DNA of 64,000 bases from Struthidea cinerea (taxonomy: Eukaryota; Chordata; Aves; Passeriformes; Corcoracidae), in NCBI GenBank assembly GCA_013397865.1, contig VZTI01001722.1:295151-359150 (forward strand), given 5' to 3'. The translations under genes were made by a program, and so were the position numbers. Positions 23,101-37,100 of this stretch are shown one piece after another. A model generated the notes under the pieces. It did no database searches, was not told the origin of the DNA, and saw only the letters and a program-made list of their open reading frames with translations. Positions within the stretch are counted from its first letter, which is position 1. Every line of letters starts with the position of its first letter.

Positions 23101-26100
23101 CTGTTCAGATTCCTCACGAGTCCTTGAATATTTGCCAGGGTCACCAAATGCACTGTCATTGTCTTGAGCTGAGCTCACAGATGCTGCTTTGTTTGTGTTC
23201 AAATAATTTTTAAATTATTAAATATGGTAATCCTCCATATGCTGAGGAAGAGCTTGGTCTTTCCTGTTCTCAGGTCCCTTGGATATGAGTGGTAGAGACA
23301 TTTCTTTTATCTGTGAATTGTTCTGTGCTGCTAAAAACATTTACCTTTTTGTCCAGAGTTGTCTGAATAGTAGTTGCCCTTTCTGCAAGAGCACATAAAG
23401 ATTTCAAGTTTGTATCAATTTTTATACAGTGAGATTCCAACCTGTGAGCACTTTAATGAAATCTCTTTTTCATTCTAGCTCCATATAAAAATAGTGTTTT
23501 GCTTCTAAGAAGGGAGATGCAAATTAATGTAAGTTTATAATGCATAGCAACCTCTAACACTTAAAAAATCATTATATTGGGGATCTTTTTCAATCAGAAA
23601 AAAAGACTGGACCACTACTAATCTGCATATACCTTTCATTTTGTGAGCTGATTAGTTTAACCTTTAACAGGGAGTTCCTGTATCTTCTTTGAGGTTTGGC
23701 CTTGTCATGACATTATGGAGAAGCTGTACAAAAAATTTCTACTTTTAAGTCATATCACTCCTGTTTTTACACTTATTTTTAACTTAACGGTGGATATTAA
23801 CTCCAAGGTTTTAACACTGTGTTTTCAAGGCACTTAACCACTCTGGTATAAAATATTTGACATCCCTGTTAGCTCTTGATCATTTGTTAATGTAAGATTT
23901 GGCAGGTTATGTAGCCCAAGACTGAACTTTATGCCTCCTGAAGATTTTAATGTGGTTTTATGGAGGTGGAATTATCTTCTGATTACTGGTTAAAATAATT
24001 ATTTGTCTAGACACTTAAAATTAATGTTTTGCTGATTTTTTTACTTTTGTATAAAGTACTGATGATGTTGCTATGAGCCTTTAAGTAATTCTTTGCATGA
24101 GTTCGTTTCATCCTTAACCTTTTGATTTACGATATAAATAAACCAAATTGACAGTCAGAGAGGACTTATGAAAAACGTTCATTGAATAGCAAAGTCACCT
24201 CTTCTGTGAAGACTTCTCAGGTCTGGTCAAGAGCTTTTCCAACAAAAAAATCCCTTTCTACCACTGAGGGTTAGGAGGAGGGTCAGCTCTTAGCTGAAAC
24301 ACAGTGTTTTAAAGGACTGAGTCAGTTGGTTTTGATGATCACCTAACCAGTGGGCCTGGTTTCTTCCTCATACTTTGCCTGGCAGAAACCCTTCCCATCA
24401 CTTCTCTGGTCTTCTTCTCAGAGGTGGTCTGAGCCTGAGAGATGTTTGGGGGGATGCAGGGTTTTGTCAGCCCTGTTAATACCTTGAGGTGTCTGGGAAT
24501 CAGGGCTGTGTGGAAACTCACAGGACTGGGTCCTGCACACCCTGGCTGTGTGGTGCTGGATCAGGAGGCAGTATAAACATGACAAATAAGTCAGAACTAG
24601 GTTATATGTAATTTAGGCCAGCTTTGTAGCCTTAGGTCAGCTTCATGCCATGCCAGCTGCATAAGGACAGGTGGTATTAGCCTGCTAAAATGTTCATTTC
24701 TGTATATTTTATTACCAGGTGAATGCTTTATGTACTTTATTCATTTATATATTTATATTTCTAATTTGGGATTAACAGGAGCTGTAATGTCAAATAGTCA
24801 GTATTTATTGTTTAGAACATTTCATGACTGGGGGCTCTACTTTTATCTTAATTTTTACGAGTCTGACTAACATGTGTAGTTCTTTCTCTCTCCCTGATAG
24901 GCGTTCTGAGAAAGCATCTCTACCCAGAAACATTTATCTTTCCAATTTGAAGTGAAACTTTTCTTATATATTGACTTTGTCAACAGTATGGGAATTGTGA
25001 GTTCTGAACGTCTCTATTGATGATGTTGATAAAATTAATTTCCTTTAAGGATGCTATGTCACTGGTTTTAAAAGTCTAAGTGACTTTTTGGGAGAAGGAG
25101 AAGTTACTGTTCTGTGACAGCCTGAGAAATTCAGGGTGTTTGTTTTTTTTCTTTTCTTTATTTAATACCTTATAGCCATCCTGTGGTAGAATTACAGAGA
25201 TGTGGCTCCAGCTGTGCTACTCAGCTTCTGTAAGCAGAATTAAAATTGCATATAAATGGTTTAATTGCCCTTCAGTTTTTAATATTGCAAACTCAAGCTG
25301 TGACTTACTTTTTTAAAAAATCTGTAAATATAGGACCTGCATTTATTAATGCTTTATGCATAGTTGTTCATATTTATGTTGTGGGTTGTGGGCAGAAAGA
25401 TCAGGTGTGTACCTCAAAAGACCTACTTTTGGTGGATGTAGCTCTTCAAAGCTGGAAATTGACACAATTTTCATACCTAGGGTGACTCACTGGATTTTGA
25501 TTAATGTTTAAAAAGAAGCCAACACTCATTAAATAAAGAGTGACTGTTATCAAGCTACTATAAATGCACCCTAATGAAGGTTATTGAATTTCATTTTACG
25601 TATCAGCAACAGCTGATCCCTTCAGAGAGTTCCTTACATATTCAGCTCCTTACAGTACCAGGAACCTGATATTTTCTTAAATACAACTGAGGGGTTGAAT
25701 CTCAAATCTTGAATCCTGGTGCCACTATGATATTATTAGATGTGGGCAAAATCAGGGATAATAAATCAGACAACGTCTTGTATCATATCATTGAATAGAC
25801 TGTTTTTATTTTGTGTTCAAAGAAAGCCTTCTCCAGGTGAAAATGTGCAGTCAGGCTCATCCTTTATAGAGATTGGTCCTTCTGTGAAGCCCTAGATTAA
25901 GCAGATCTTATTTTTGTGTCTTGGGTGAAAGACATTCCAGTTATTGCTATGAAGAAATAATGTGCACATGGCCATACTTACATATTTATTTTGACAGGAA
26001 ATTATTCTGACTGCTATTCTAATTTAATTTTCTCCTGAAGGGAAGGAAGAAGACAAACATCTACATTTTCTCTCTTTTAGTGTTCTCTTAAAGTTGAGTG

Positions 26101-29100
26101 AGTATTCAACCGTGGAACTTCATATTGCTAAATCAGCAAAAACCTGTTCAAAGTCTATGAAACTATGAATTTCTGTCATTTCATAGCCCAGAAGATATTA
26201 TTATTCATTTAACATAATGGATAGATTGTGATTGCTTATGCTAAATAACCTAGACATCAGCCAGATGCCATCACAGACTTCACAAAATGGTGTAGTGAGC
26301 ATAATATACTTCTATAATGGAAAAGCATATGTTTTCCAGTTTTATAGCTGGATGAGGAAAGCATATTTAGCTCATTCTATCCTGTTTGGGGGCCGAGATA
26401 AAAACACAGCCATTTTTCATGGAAAGAGGCAAACACCTGAATGAATTATGGCAACGTAGCGATTGGAGCCTTCTATTTATAGTTCAACAGTGGCCCTAAG
26501 GACTCAATAAACTCCTCTCGGGGAATCATACCTTTTGCTTACAGTATCATTACATTTTCATCTCCACATCTCCATTAAAATATAGAGTGGTAGCATACTC
26601 CTTCTGTCAAAATGCTATTCAAATGAGTTGGATAGCTGTTAAAATAAAAGATTCTTCAACAAGACTGTAGCTGCTGTTATTAATAGTATGATTTGCAATT
26701 GCAGGCTAAGGTTCATTCATGTCGTGTATGTCAAAGGAATGGTGGCACAATGGAAATTCAGTGTAGTCAGACATTTAGTGCTGTCTTATTTCTATGAGTC
26801 TATGTTGACTTTCTCTCTTTTCCTTTCTTCTTTTTCCATTTTTTTGTCCCTTCCTCTCTTTGTTATGCTTTCAGAAACAAGGCATTACAGGTGAGGTTTT
26901 TAATATACAAAACTCCTAACAGTGTCTCCCTGCTAGACCTGTGTTTTATTTAGTAGCTTAGAAAAGACTCTAAACTACATGCAGCATTAATTTTACTTCT
27001 TATTCTAAATCACCACTCAGGTGATGGACAGGCTTCTTATCCTTAAAACTACATCTCTCTGCAGAAATCTAGGATCATAAAAGCAATAAAACCATGAGAA
27101 ACTGATTATGCTTAAGAGGAGACCGTCATTCCATATTCTTGGAGATAGTTTTAAAACCTCCATCACACTGCAAGCAAACTTGTTCTGTGCTCCTCTCAAT
27201 TGCTCTATTTATGCAAAAACTCTGCAATGAAAATCATCTCCAGTGCTTTCAGTGAGGAGATGATAACTCCCAATAAGGGATTCCCTACAAAATGCACTGC
27301 TAAAGTGACAGGACAAAAGTATTTTATTCCAAATAAGGGCTCTTTGGATATAGTCCAGTTTGAGTAAACACAGTTCTGTCTATCATTCTCATTTTACACT
27401 CTGGATACTGTTAGTCTCATTTGTGTTTATGATGAAAGATTAGCAGATCAAACCAAAGATCTGCACAGACACACACAGAGAATATTATATATCGTAAACC
27501 ACCCAGGAACAGTTGTTTTCTGATCTTGACACAAAGTCAAGTTTGATGACACTAGATTAGCAAAGGAGATAAAAAGGAATGAGTGATAAATATCATTCTT
27601 GTTTTATTTTCATCTGAAGTTGTTTCCCATGTGAATATGCTGTTGGCTTATATAGAAATGTCAAATAGTGTTAGGTCAATTCACTTATCAGACTCTTCAA
27701 CAAGGCAACATTTTTCCCTGTTTTCTGTTCCTCTTTGCAGTTCTCCCTGTGTTTAATTGCATTCATAGAAAACTGCCTAAAGCTCTTAATTTCACAAATT
27801 TAGTCTAAACCAGGTAGCAGCTCTCAGCCTCTAGGTAATGAAATGTTTCATGGCATGACATTAGCCTGTGTTATGTTTGAGGGCACAGCTGAGATGCAGC
27901 TCCTTGCTGGGTGGACTCAGGCAATGCAACCACCCTGAAGAGCAAATGTACTCCTTCCATATACACTTCCACATTCCTACATTTGGTCTGTAGCAGCACA
28001 TGTATTTCATAAAGTGAGAAGCCTTGATTATTTGATGTTTGGATGAGGTGACAATCAGTGGCAGCTTGCTGGGTTTGGGGGGCTCGGTGGTATTTTTAAA
28101 TATCCGTGACAAGCACTTCTGCTAAGTGATTGCACCTTACCATGCAAGATATTTCTACTTAAAATTATCATAAGCAAAAGGATATCCAGGAAAACATCCT
28201 GGTTTAAGGCACTGTCATACACACTGAACTTGTCAAAGAGTGCACTGATGCCAAAGGCAATTTTGCAAGTAGTGAGGTTCACAGCACATGCTAGGGCAAG
28301 TTGATTTTAAGGAATGCTTGATCTTTGCAAACTCCCATTTTAAGCTGACTGACATCTTCTTATGCATTATATGTGAAACATCCTGAATTTTCCCAGAAGA
28401 GGTAGTATTTCAGTATCAAATTTACTGGCAAATATACAACATAATTATGCTGTAAAAGTAGTCTTGATTAAAAAGTGACCAGGTAAGATTAAAAATCTTT
28501 AGCAAAGGAAACAGCAGGATGCCACAACTATAAAGGCAAAAAAGGAGAATAAATTCCTAGTTCAATCTCCCTTCAAGTGCAAATACTGAGTTTGAGTCCT
28601 GATTACTGAAAAAGTTTCTTCCTGCTTATATGATACAGCAGTTGCTGAGTGTCTCTGAGTACCATGTTAAGGAAATATCTGACAGAACAAAGTTTCATCC
28701 TGAAATGCTCATTCCTTAGGGCAGAATTCTCTGATTCAGAATGTGCTGTGTTTGATTAAATCTTCCACAAAACCAAAGCGGAGTTCAAAAGAGGAGCATC
28801 CATTTCCCTGACGGCATCAGCAGTGTCTGATGGAAGTCACTTTCACCAAGCAGCTGCAAGGCTCAGGGGAATTCTGGTTCTCTGGAAAGACAGAAACATT
28901 TGCATTTAGTCTGATTTTGACCAAAATGAGACTCAATAGCAACAGGAAAAAATATCCCTTTCCTGCCATCAGGAAATCCTACTTGTCAACAGCTCTGTCT
29001 GCATCTCATGCTGGAGATGTCACACTTGCGATGTCCAGAGGTTTGGGTGCAGGGAGTTTCCAAAGAGGAGCTGAAATCAGTGTTAAACCTGTAGTTGAGG

Positions 29101-30692
29101 TCCAACTGTGCCACCCCGTGTTACTTGTGAAAGGCTTGCTTATTTCTTTAAGGTTTTTTCTTGCAAAGGGAGCAGTGGTTAGCACATCGAAGGCTTTGAC
29201 TGACACAGTAATAGCAAGCAGAGCTGGTAGGAAATAGACATTTCAAATCTGTGCATAATTCCAACATTTGGAGCGTAGGTTGGTGGCAGATTTGTGCTAA
29301 TGTGAAATGGAAAGAACCCCCAAATTTCAATTTCTTTTGAAAAAGACATTCCTTTCTCTTCTCATTATCTCCAATATAAGTGCTGATGGCTTGGGGTTTT
29401 TTTCATTAGTGCAACATCTATATAAAATTTAAAAATTACATGAGCTGCAGGCATCTAATTAGTATTAAAGTTTAATAGCTTAAAAGCATGTATCAGGTAC
29501 TATTGAAATTTGACTTTTGATTTTCTTCCATTGAAAAGCAACTTGTCAGTCAACATGATTTCACAAAACTGATCATTTTCTTATAGGTGCATTTTTAAAG
29601 GAAAATTGTGTTGCTTCATCATAACAAATATTTTCTTGGCAGTTGAGAGCCAACTTGTCAAGTGTTGTGTTTCTAAAAGTGATATTGCTTGTTGTTTAGT
29701 TTTGTATTTGGCCAGGGTTTCCATTTGCTATGCCTAGTGTTCGATTTAATGAAGATTTTAAAAATATAAATAAATGTATTTATGGGTAGATATTTGTCAA
29801 GAAACTGAATGTTAGCACAAGTATTAGCAAGCCCTGTGATTGCTGCCAGGTAGCAAATAAGTAATGTATCCTCGATGTGACTAATGCTTGTGAAAATGCA
29901 GGTTTGCAATGTCAACTTGAATCTTCCCGTTACTTTTTCAACAAGCATTTGTGTACCAGAGACATCTCTGCAAAGATGTATGCTATGGGTGCAATAGATA
30001 TACACATCAAGAAAGTGACTAACAAAGATAAAGCCAAAAAATCTGGACTACCACTACTGCACAACCTCATGAGCAAAGGATTCCTACTCCTTTTCTAAAA
30101 CATGATGGAACTGAGAGAAGGAAAGATGTGGAGGACCGTATGGAAGTGGAAATGAAAAATAACTGGAGGGAATAAGCAATAAATTCTTGATGATATGGCA
30201 GTCAGGTTGGGGCACTTTCCTCCCAAGGACAGCCAAAAGGACTGCAGCTGGAGAGGATGCATAAGAGGCAGCAGCAGAGAGTTTGTACCCTGAAATGAGA
30301 AGCAGTCTACTCCAGTTGAATGCTTGTGCTATAATATGGTGCTCAGTAACTCTCTAAAGTCACTTTGACAAAACAAACAACCCATTTCCATCTGGCAGAG
30401 GATAAAAAAAAAAATGCATAATGACAGCACTGTGTCCTGAGAGTTCTTTGGTTCTTAAGCGTACATGGTGCTCATGCCTACCTTCTGTGCCTGGTGCCAG
30501 CTTTTATCTCACTCATCATGGGCTCTTTCTCTTCCTGCGGCTCTGGGGTAGAAGTGCCCAAATAGAACAATGCTGAATAGTACTCAACTTTAAGACAAGT
30601 GCCAAATATACATTTATAGTAAGGACTCTATCACAGCCTGACAGTTCATTAATATGTAGGGGAATGTACTTACCCCAGCCTTGGCATCTTTC

Positions 30693-30707
30693 TTTTTTTT
30701 TTTTTTT
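30693..30707. repeat. poly(T) run, 15 bases
   Basis: Simple homopolymer; no linked retrogene recognised. Confidence 0.95.
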
Positions 30708-31291
30708 CTGTCTAAAGAAACTCAGCATTAAAATTTCTCATCACAGCAGTAGCATTCTCTGATTTAATATATTCTAAAGCATTAATTACTTTTCAACAGA
30801 TAGTCTGACAAAATTCCTTCCAAGTTGCAAACATCTGCAATTTGTCCAGGGACCAAGCTCAATGAAAGCCAATGCACAGTGATCATTTAGCCCTCCCTAG
30901 GGTTTTCTGTCTGGAGTCCTCCACTGCTGGGATTTCCTATTACCTTTCTGCTGTTCTTACCCACCATGTAGAAGTTTCCACTAGCTAGTGTGTAATCACC
31001 TTCAGATCCATTCCTATGAGGTCTCTGATCACTTAGTCCAACACCAGACAGATTGTACCTGCTCGGGTTTTGCAGACAGCATGGTTGCAACATGCCTGCA
31101 CCAGCCTTTGGTCTCAGGCAGATTCCTTACCCTGGGGACAGCACCAGAACAACCTGGTGGCAGGGAAAGATTTCTTGGTGCTATTCTTCCCTTGTGCTTT
31201 TGTGCCCAGGAGAGCAGTGCAGATAGAGGGAGGTGTTGGAGATGAAACAGAGAGGGCAAATTTGTCCTTCTGAGAGCCTGAAAACCTAAAG

Positions 31292-31308
31292 AAAAAAAAA
31301 AAAAAAAA
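31292..31308. repeat. poly(A) run, 17 bases
   Basis: Simple homopolymer inside unique sequence. I looked for a processed-transcript insertion to its left and found none that I can identify. Confidence 0.95.
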
Positions 31309-33220
31309 CCTGAAAAATACCACAAAAAGGAAAAGAAAATGCAGCAAAGTGTAGGGTGGTAGTTTGAATACTGCAGGTGAAATGCTGTAGATGTCTGCAC
31401 TGAGTCAGACAGCCAGACCTAGAGGCATTTGGGAATTATGTGTGTGGTCAGGCGCAGATCTCTTGTCTCCAGGGGAGGTCTTTGACCTGGAAGTGCCCTG
31501 GGAGCCTTGCTGTTGCCATGTTAGGAGGCAGCTGTGCTGGAGTCTTCACAAACATTTGGAAAAAGGTTTTCATATTACACCTTTTAAGCCTTCTCTTTCT
31601 AGTCTAGTGTGTAATTATTTCACCAGTTATTTATTCCACATTTTCAAGAAGCATGTCAGCCTTGCCTTCCTCCTTTGCTCCTTCTTCAGCTTCCAAGGAA
31701 TGGAGTTTTACCAGCAAAACTCTTTGAAAGCACTGTTGGGAAATAATACACCTGAATAGATGCAGGACTGTTGTTTAATACTAGCATGGGTGAAGATCTT
31801 GCACCACAAAGTAGACTGAAATAAGATTGTGTGAGTTGTTTGACCAATGCAGTGAAATGCACAGTTCAGATATCCAATACAACAAATAATTTAATGATTA
31901 ATCCACAGAAGAAAAAAATTGATCAAATATATTTGAATTCTAAACTGAAGGAAATTACAGTCTGCTTGCAGATATTTTGCAATGTGTACACGGGGGTAAA
32001 TTGTTCCCTAAAATTATTCACTCACTCATAATCACAGTCAAGAGAAATACCTTCCTCAAGAAGAATAAGTGCAAGAATAGCATTAATCTTAAGGAAGGGT
32101 TGAATCACTGAACCTGGATACCAGATCAGTAAACTCGGGTGATGGAAGGCAGCCACTGTTCTTTGGCACTAAAGTGCTTCCAGATTGCATCAAATTATCA
32201 AAATTCTGCAGAGCTGGAAGGATAGCAGTGACCCTCAAGCCATTCTACACACAAAGTTCCAAAGCTTCTCATGTTTCTTACGATCATTTTCTGATTTCCT
32301 CTCACCTACCACACAAGAGGAATAAAGTATAAGGAAAAAAAGTCAAAATAGGTTATGTGGTTTTCCTTTATGATAAATTTAATTTTGTATTCCTCGTTCC
32401 CTTTCAGTTTCTGTTATCAATATTTACTGCTCATCTCTCATTTTTCATTAAATATCATTTATTCTAAAACTGGGTTAGTGGTAGGAATATCTATGCATGC
32501 ATGAATATTTTGTCAAATTGGAAATTACTGAGTGCATCTCTCAGAGTAAATCCGAGTTCATTACAAAATTAGGCTGCCCTGATTACAGTTTTATTTTGTG
32601 ATGGTTTCTGTATCTGTACTAGATATGGGGCTAGCCTGAGTGCCACACAGCTTCACAGTGTAGATTGAGCCTTAGCATGTGTTGACTTCAATTGTTTGAG
32701 CATATCCATTTGGTCACTCACATATGTGTACATTGATATCATACCTCCTTGCAGGTTCCCAAAGTCCATATTTAGTGACATATAACTGTTATTTTACTCC
32801 CTGTTGCAAAAACTTACTCTTGCTGGCTTCAATACAGTGGCACAGTATGTGCACAGGAGGAATTTCAAGGAAATGTGCGCAGAAAATGTCTAGCTGATGG
32901 AGGCCCTGTAAGTTAGTCAGAAGTGAAATGGGGGAGATGCATACAAGAGAGGGGGGCATCTCAGTACCTGAGGTTGTGAGGATGGCTGGTGGGTCAAGGT
33001 GGATGTCACATCTCTCGTCTTCACATCTTGTCCTCAAGCATCCATAACTGCTGGAACTGATCATCCAACTCAGATCAACTATTTCAGTCGCCCATGCTCT
33101 GTTGTCAGAACCATTCAGCTTCATGCTCCCTCTTAGCTATTTGCATTTATTTACCTGTATTCCCTGCTCTGCCTTGGGTGGCAAGCTTCCTGTCCCTCCT
33201 CCCAGCTGTGACATACCTAA

Positions 33221-33627
33221 TGCAGGACGTTAAGTGTATTTGGTCCCCTCAAGACTGCAGTAATGATGCATGGGCAAGGACCTTGCTCCTCAGATGGAAA
33301 ATGCAAAGCCGTTTATTGCGCAGTCAGAATTCCCTGAATACCAGCACCCAACAGGATATAACATCATATAAACAGGAAAGATGTTCCCCACAGTGTCCCC
33401 CAATCACCTGGGGTAATGCACAGATTTTACCTATTATGGTAATAGGTAAACAATACCCTATAAGGCTACAAACTACAATTAACACTTCTCATAGGCCCAG
33501 TCTGTCCATAAACCAACAATCCTCTCTCAGTCCATCCCCAGTGACCTGGATGCACTCCCAGGGTCACCTCTGGGCCCCGGATAGAGGCCCTCTCTCTGAT
33601 CTTCAGGGCCTATCTCTCTACCTACCA
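33221..33627 (-). mobile_element. probable second LTR (solo or fragment)
   Basis: On the minus strand the segment has a TATA-like box (TTTATATGA, about 33373-33364) followed about 50 bases later by AATAAACGGCTTTGCA, with AATAAA at 33317-33312. This is the spacing of a retroviral U3-R-U5 with a short R. About 90 bases of U5-like sequence follow and end in ...CCTGCA at 33221, giving a CA terminus. CCTAA flanks the left end, and CCTAG follows a CA at 33626-33627, so an LTR of about 407 bp with an imperfect 5-bp duplication is possible. The right edge is uncertain, and no polypurine tract is seen outside it. Confidence 0.5.
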
Positions 33628-34110
33628 CCTAGTGTACTCCAACACAAGACATGTCCCCAGGAGGAGTGGTGATGACTGTTGTTGAAAAATGTGTTCCCCC
33701 ACCTGAACCATGGTCCTCCTCCAAGTCTCCCTGGTTCTGCATGTCTCAAGACATGGGGCAGGGAGCTGAAATTTAAATGGCTTTTCAGCTCATCAGTGGT
33801 AGAGACATAGGTGTCCAGGGAGTATTCCTGATCTAGGAGTATTGAAAGCTGGACAGCAGGTGGGTGACAGCTCAAGATGTCAGTGGGATGTCCTTCTCAG
33901 ACATTAGGACCCGGATACCAGGTTGCACTGGCTGTGTACGTACTCATAATGAAGGAAGGCCAAAGCACCAGCATGTGTTTGCCCTCACCATTAGCCTCAT
34001 CCCTGAGAGCTTTGGCATGGGCCAGCTGTAACTCCCGTAAAAGACCAAAGAAAGGCATTGATGTGACTGGTAATGAACACATTCCCAGAGGACAGTTGGC
34101 TTATGGGTAA
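33628..34110 (-). other. minus-strand frame with a single stop beside the LTR
   Basis: From 34100 to 33618 one minus-strand frame stays open for about 160 codons except for one TGA at 33899-33897. The two halves read in the same frame. The translation is not low-complexity, but I do not recognise gag, pol, env or a cellular protein in it. Its position upstream of the LTR (in minus-strand sense) would fit a degraded retroviral internal end, but the missing polypurine tract argues against that. It could also be a broken retrogene or chance. Confidence 0.25.
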
Positions 34111-37100
34111 GGTCTCAGACCACATTATTTTCTAGTACAAATGTAGCCACAGGTTCTCCAAAATGAAAGAAGGAAATGTTTCTAGACCTCCCAGCCCTGA
34201 TCACTCAGTCATGCTCTCTCACTGTGCAGTAATGGTACAGAGCTGACGGTTATGACATGACTGTACAGTGTCTTTGATTTTCTCTGTGAATACTTCTTTC
34301 CAGATTATTGGCCTGACCAAAGCCTCTAACAGAGTGGAAACACATGAGTCACTGTTACTTACCTGGGTCAATAGATAATGGGACCCCCTGTTTAGCAAAT
34401 GTATTATTGAAGAGGCTTTTGGTTATAGATTTTTCACAGATCTATGATTTCCCTGAAAATATAGTTACGGAGAGCAGCTTCTTCTAAAGAAAACTTTTCT
34501 CCTCATTAGACTATAACAAGCAGGAAGGAACAGGTCAAAAAGGCAAACTTTAAAATCTATTGTTTTTCCTAAATGTACCATTTTTCTCATAGAACTGAAT
34601 AGCTTTGTCTCAGTCTTGATCCTCTGTATCCTTTCAAGGTCTCCTGATCCTGATCTTTTAACTTCTTTTGGGACTTGTATTTGAGGGGCACCTACCAAAA
34701 TAATGTCAGGGTTGCAGTTATCAAAATACTCATGGAATCTAGCTTCATGATTCTGAAAATAAGCTCCGAGGAGTCATAATCTTGATTTTCAGAGCAGTTG
34801 AAGCTAGCTGAAGACAGTTACTTTTGGATTGTACAGGCAAAATCTGCGTGTAGATATCAACTGTTCCTTAAATGTCGACACAATAACTCCCAATCTATCA
34901 ACTCCCAGTTTAGCAAGATGATTTTTTGTATCACATACACTAAAATATTCATAAAGTCATAAAGTAGAGGTATACTCCTTCACTTTTGTTTCTCATCAGT
35001 GTTTGGTTTTGTTTCTTGGGGTTTGGGATTTTTTTGGTTGGTTGGTTGGTACTTGAATTACCGTGCAACCTTTTCTAATTCTCACCCCCTCCTTCATGAA
35101 CTCCTTCATTCCACTGCTGAAATTAGTCTGTTCATACTGAGTTTAATTTTCAGCAGAAGTTTTCCTGGCTCTTCAGATTTTGTGCACTCTCTGAGCCAAA
35201 TGCTGGGCCAGCAGGCAGATGCAGGGATGCTGAGAAGCAGCCTACACTGCTTCACATAAGACTGTCCCAGGAGTATCAAGCCAGTCTCCAAAGGTTGCCT
35301 CAAGGGCACAGCTAGGCTGCAATCTTGTGCCTTAGCAATAAAATGTTACCTGGCAACTGTCCTGTCAGGCATACCATTTATTAATTGCAGGCTGTATCTC
35401 CCAAACTGGAGCCACGCTGGAGCTATTTTCAGGCCACATATAGCTGAGCAATTTCAGCTTGGTGATTCTGAAGTGAGACACATTGTATAAGCCATGCACG
35501 CTAGTATGTGTGGGAGGAAAGGTGAAATGGTGCATACATTAAATGTGGTTGTATTAGGGTGGTGCCTATGATGAAATCTTGTCTGAGAATAACTGATACT
35601 ACAGGGTCTCCCAAATCTAGGTTTTGGATGCTAGATAGAGCTTCATGCTGGCAGTTCAAAGAAAAGCTTATCTGGTTTATAAATTTATAGCAGTATTTCT
35701 ATTGTCTTGCTTGTAGAATTCCTTTGCAGTCAAACTCTTTTGTTTTGTTTTCTTTTCTGTTTTTTCTCCCTGCCCCTCAAACCCTGATCATGATTTCAGT
35801 CACTGAAATTATGACAAGGCTTCCCAGAAACTGATATGTGTGTTTCAGATTCAGATTTTGGCCTATAAATAGAACAAAGGATGACATTGAACATAATGAA
35901 GAGTGCACATATCATCACATATTTAATATGGTAATGGTGCTGCAAATGGGTAGTTGAGGATTTGGTAACATGAATCATTTACAAATGGGTTCTCAATTCT
36001 GTGAATATTCTTATGGGGTCTATATAGAGTCAGTGCCAATTAACAGGGCACCTGAGCTCCAAGACAAATGTGTTTGTAGGTATCTAGGACAAGAGCATTC
36101 TTCAAGTTAAATCTTCCTCCTTTAATGACTCCCAGATTAGGAGATAAGTTGTTCCTTGCAGATAGCTACACTGGGAAAGTATCTGCTATCATGTCTAGTA
36201 GTAAATCTGACTGATCGGCCATGGGAATCTGATTTACTTGCTTATTTATTTACAAGTGCTGGACTCTTTAACTCTAGATGAAGCTGAGGGAACTCAGCCA
36301 CTGTGAACATCAAGCTTAAATTAATACAGACAGTCCGAGGCTCACATGAGAAAGCTGAGGTTGTATATTCAGTCCCAGACTGAAAATACCTGACACAGTT
36401 CAGGTCTCTCTACACTGTGTGTAGGGAGGTATGGGGAAGCAAAGTATGTGTGCACTCTGCATAGAAATTTCAGGTTTTCTTCTCAGAAAATATTTATATC
36501 TCTGCCTGGGAGGCTAAGCCCAAAATTCCTCTATGATTGAATAGTAAGAGCTCCTGTTGGCAAAGTTGTCAGATGTGTGTTAATATATGGTGCTCTGGTG
36601 GAGTTATTTAGGCTTTTGCTACTTACTAAACTGCAAAAGATTTGTTTCTCAGTGGTCAGATGTCATCTTTGATCCAGTAAGATTTAGCTTAAAGACCTTT
36701 TCCTCTGTTCTTTGGCAAGCAATCAAATCCAGCTTTCTTTCATGGCCTTCTGAGAAACACATCAAGATTATCAGGATTTCTAATACTTCACATTTTTCCA
36801 CTGTATTTATTGAACCCTACAGACTCCAACTTGTTCTGCAAAAGTAGATGACGAGCTGGGACTTCATGTTGTGGTAAGAAAAAAGTCAATTTCAGCTAAA
36901 GTATAAAAAATTTGGCAATTAGAAGGTATTCCTTGCTAACAAGCCTGTGGAAATTCTCCAAGGTTCTGCTTCTTGATCAAAAGAGCTGAACTGAATGTAT
37001 TAAATGGTATGGGATATGGTTTACAGCACTACTTTGCTCAGAAATTTGGAAGAGGACCTCAAAATGCCTTGCCTTTTTTTCGCCTGTCTGGTCTCTTGAT

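Larger units (their letters stand above)
20147..33220. other. long unique noncoding stretch
   Basis: No family-level repeat is recognised over 13 kb, which is common in repeat-poor bird DNA. Exon-like segments at 22009-22160 and 28141-28290 (both minus) are discussed as findings. Other visible items are an AT palindrome at 23212-23229, a pyrimidine-rich tract at about 26813-26860, a perfect MEF2-type CTATTTATAG at 26473-26482, a T run at 30693-30707 and an A run at 31292-31308. A 135-codon plus frame at 28830-29237 has no recognised domain. A weak CR1-tail-like patch may sit at about 32205-32250. Confidence 0.5.

Noticed and set aside
28830..30005. Runs of hydrophobic residues in minus frames that faintly recalled cation/proton exchangers
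   Set aside because: The similarity was a few scattered residues, frames do not join with matching phases, and AT-rich DNA readily yields hydrophobic peptides.
32205..32250. Weak CR1-tail-like patch
   Set aside because: Too short and diverged to call; no octamer repeats remain.
33094..33672. 192-codon plus-strand open frame
   Set aside because: It runs antisense through the probable LTR, starts at a non-ATG codon and shows no domain; it is most likely a by-product of the repeat.
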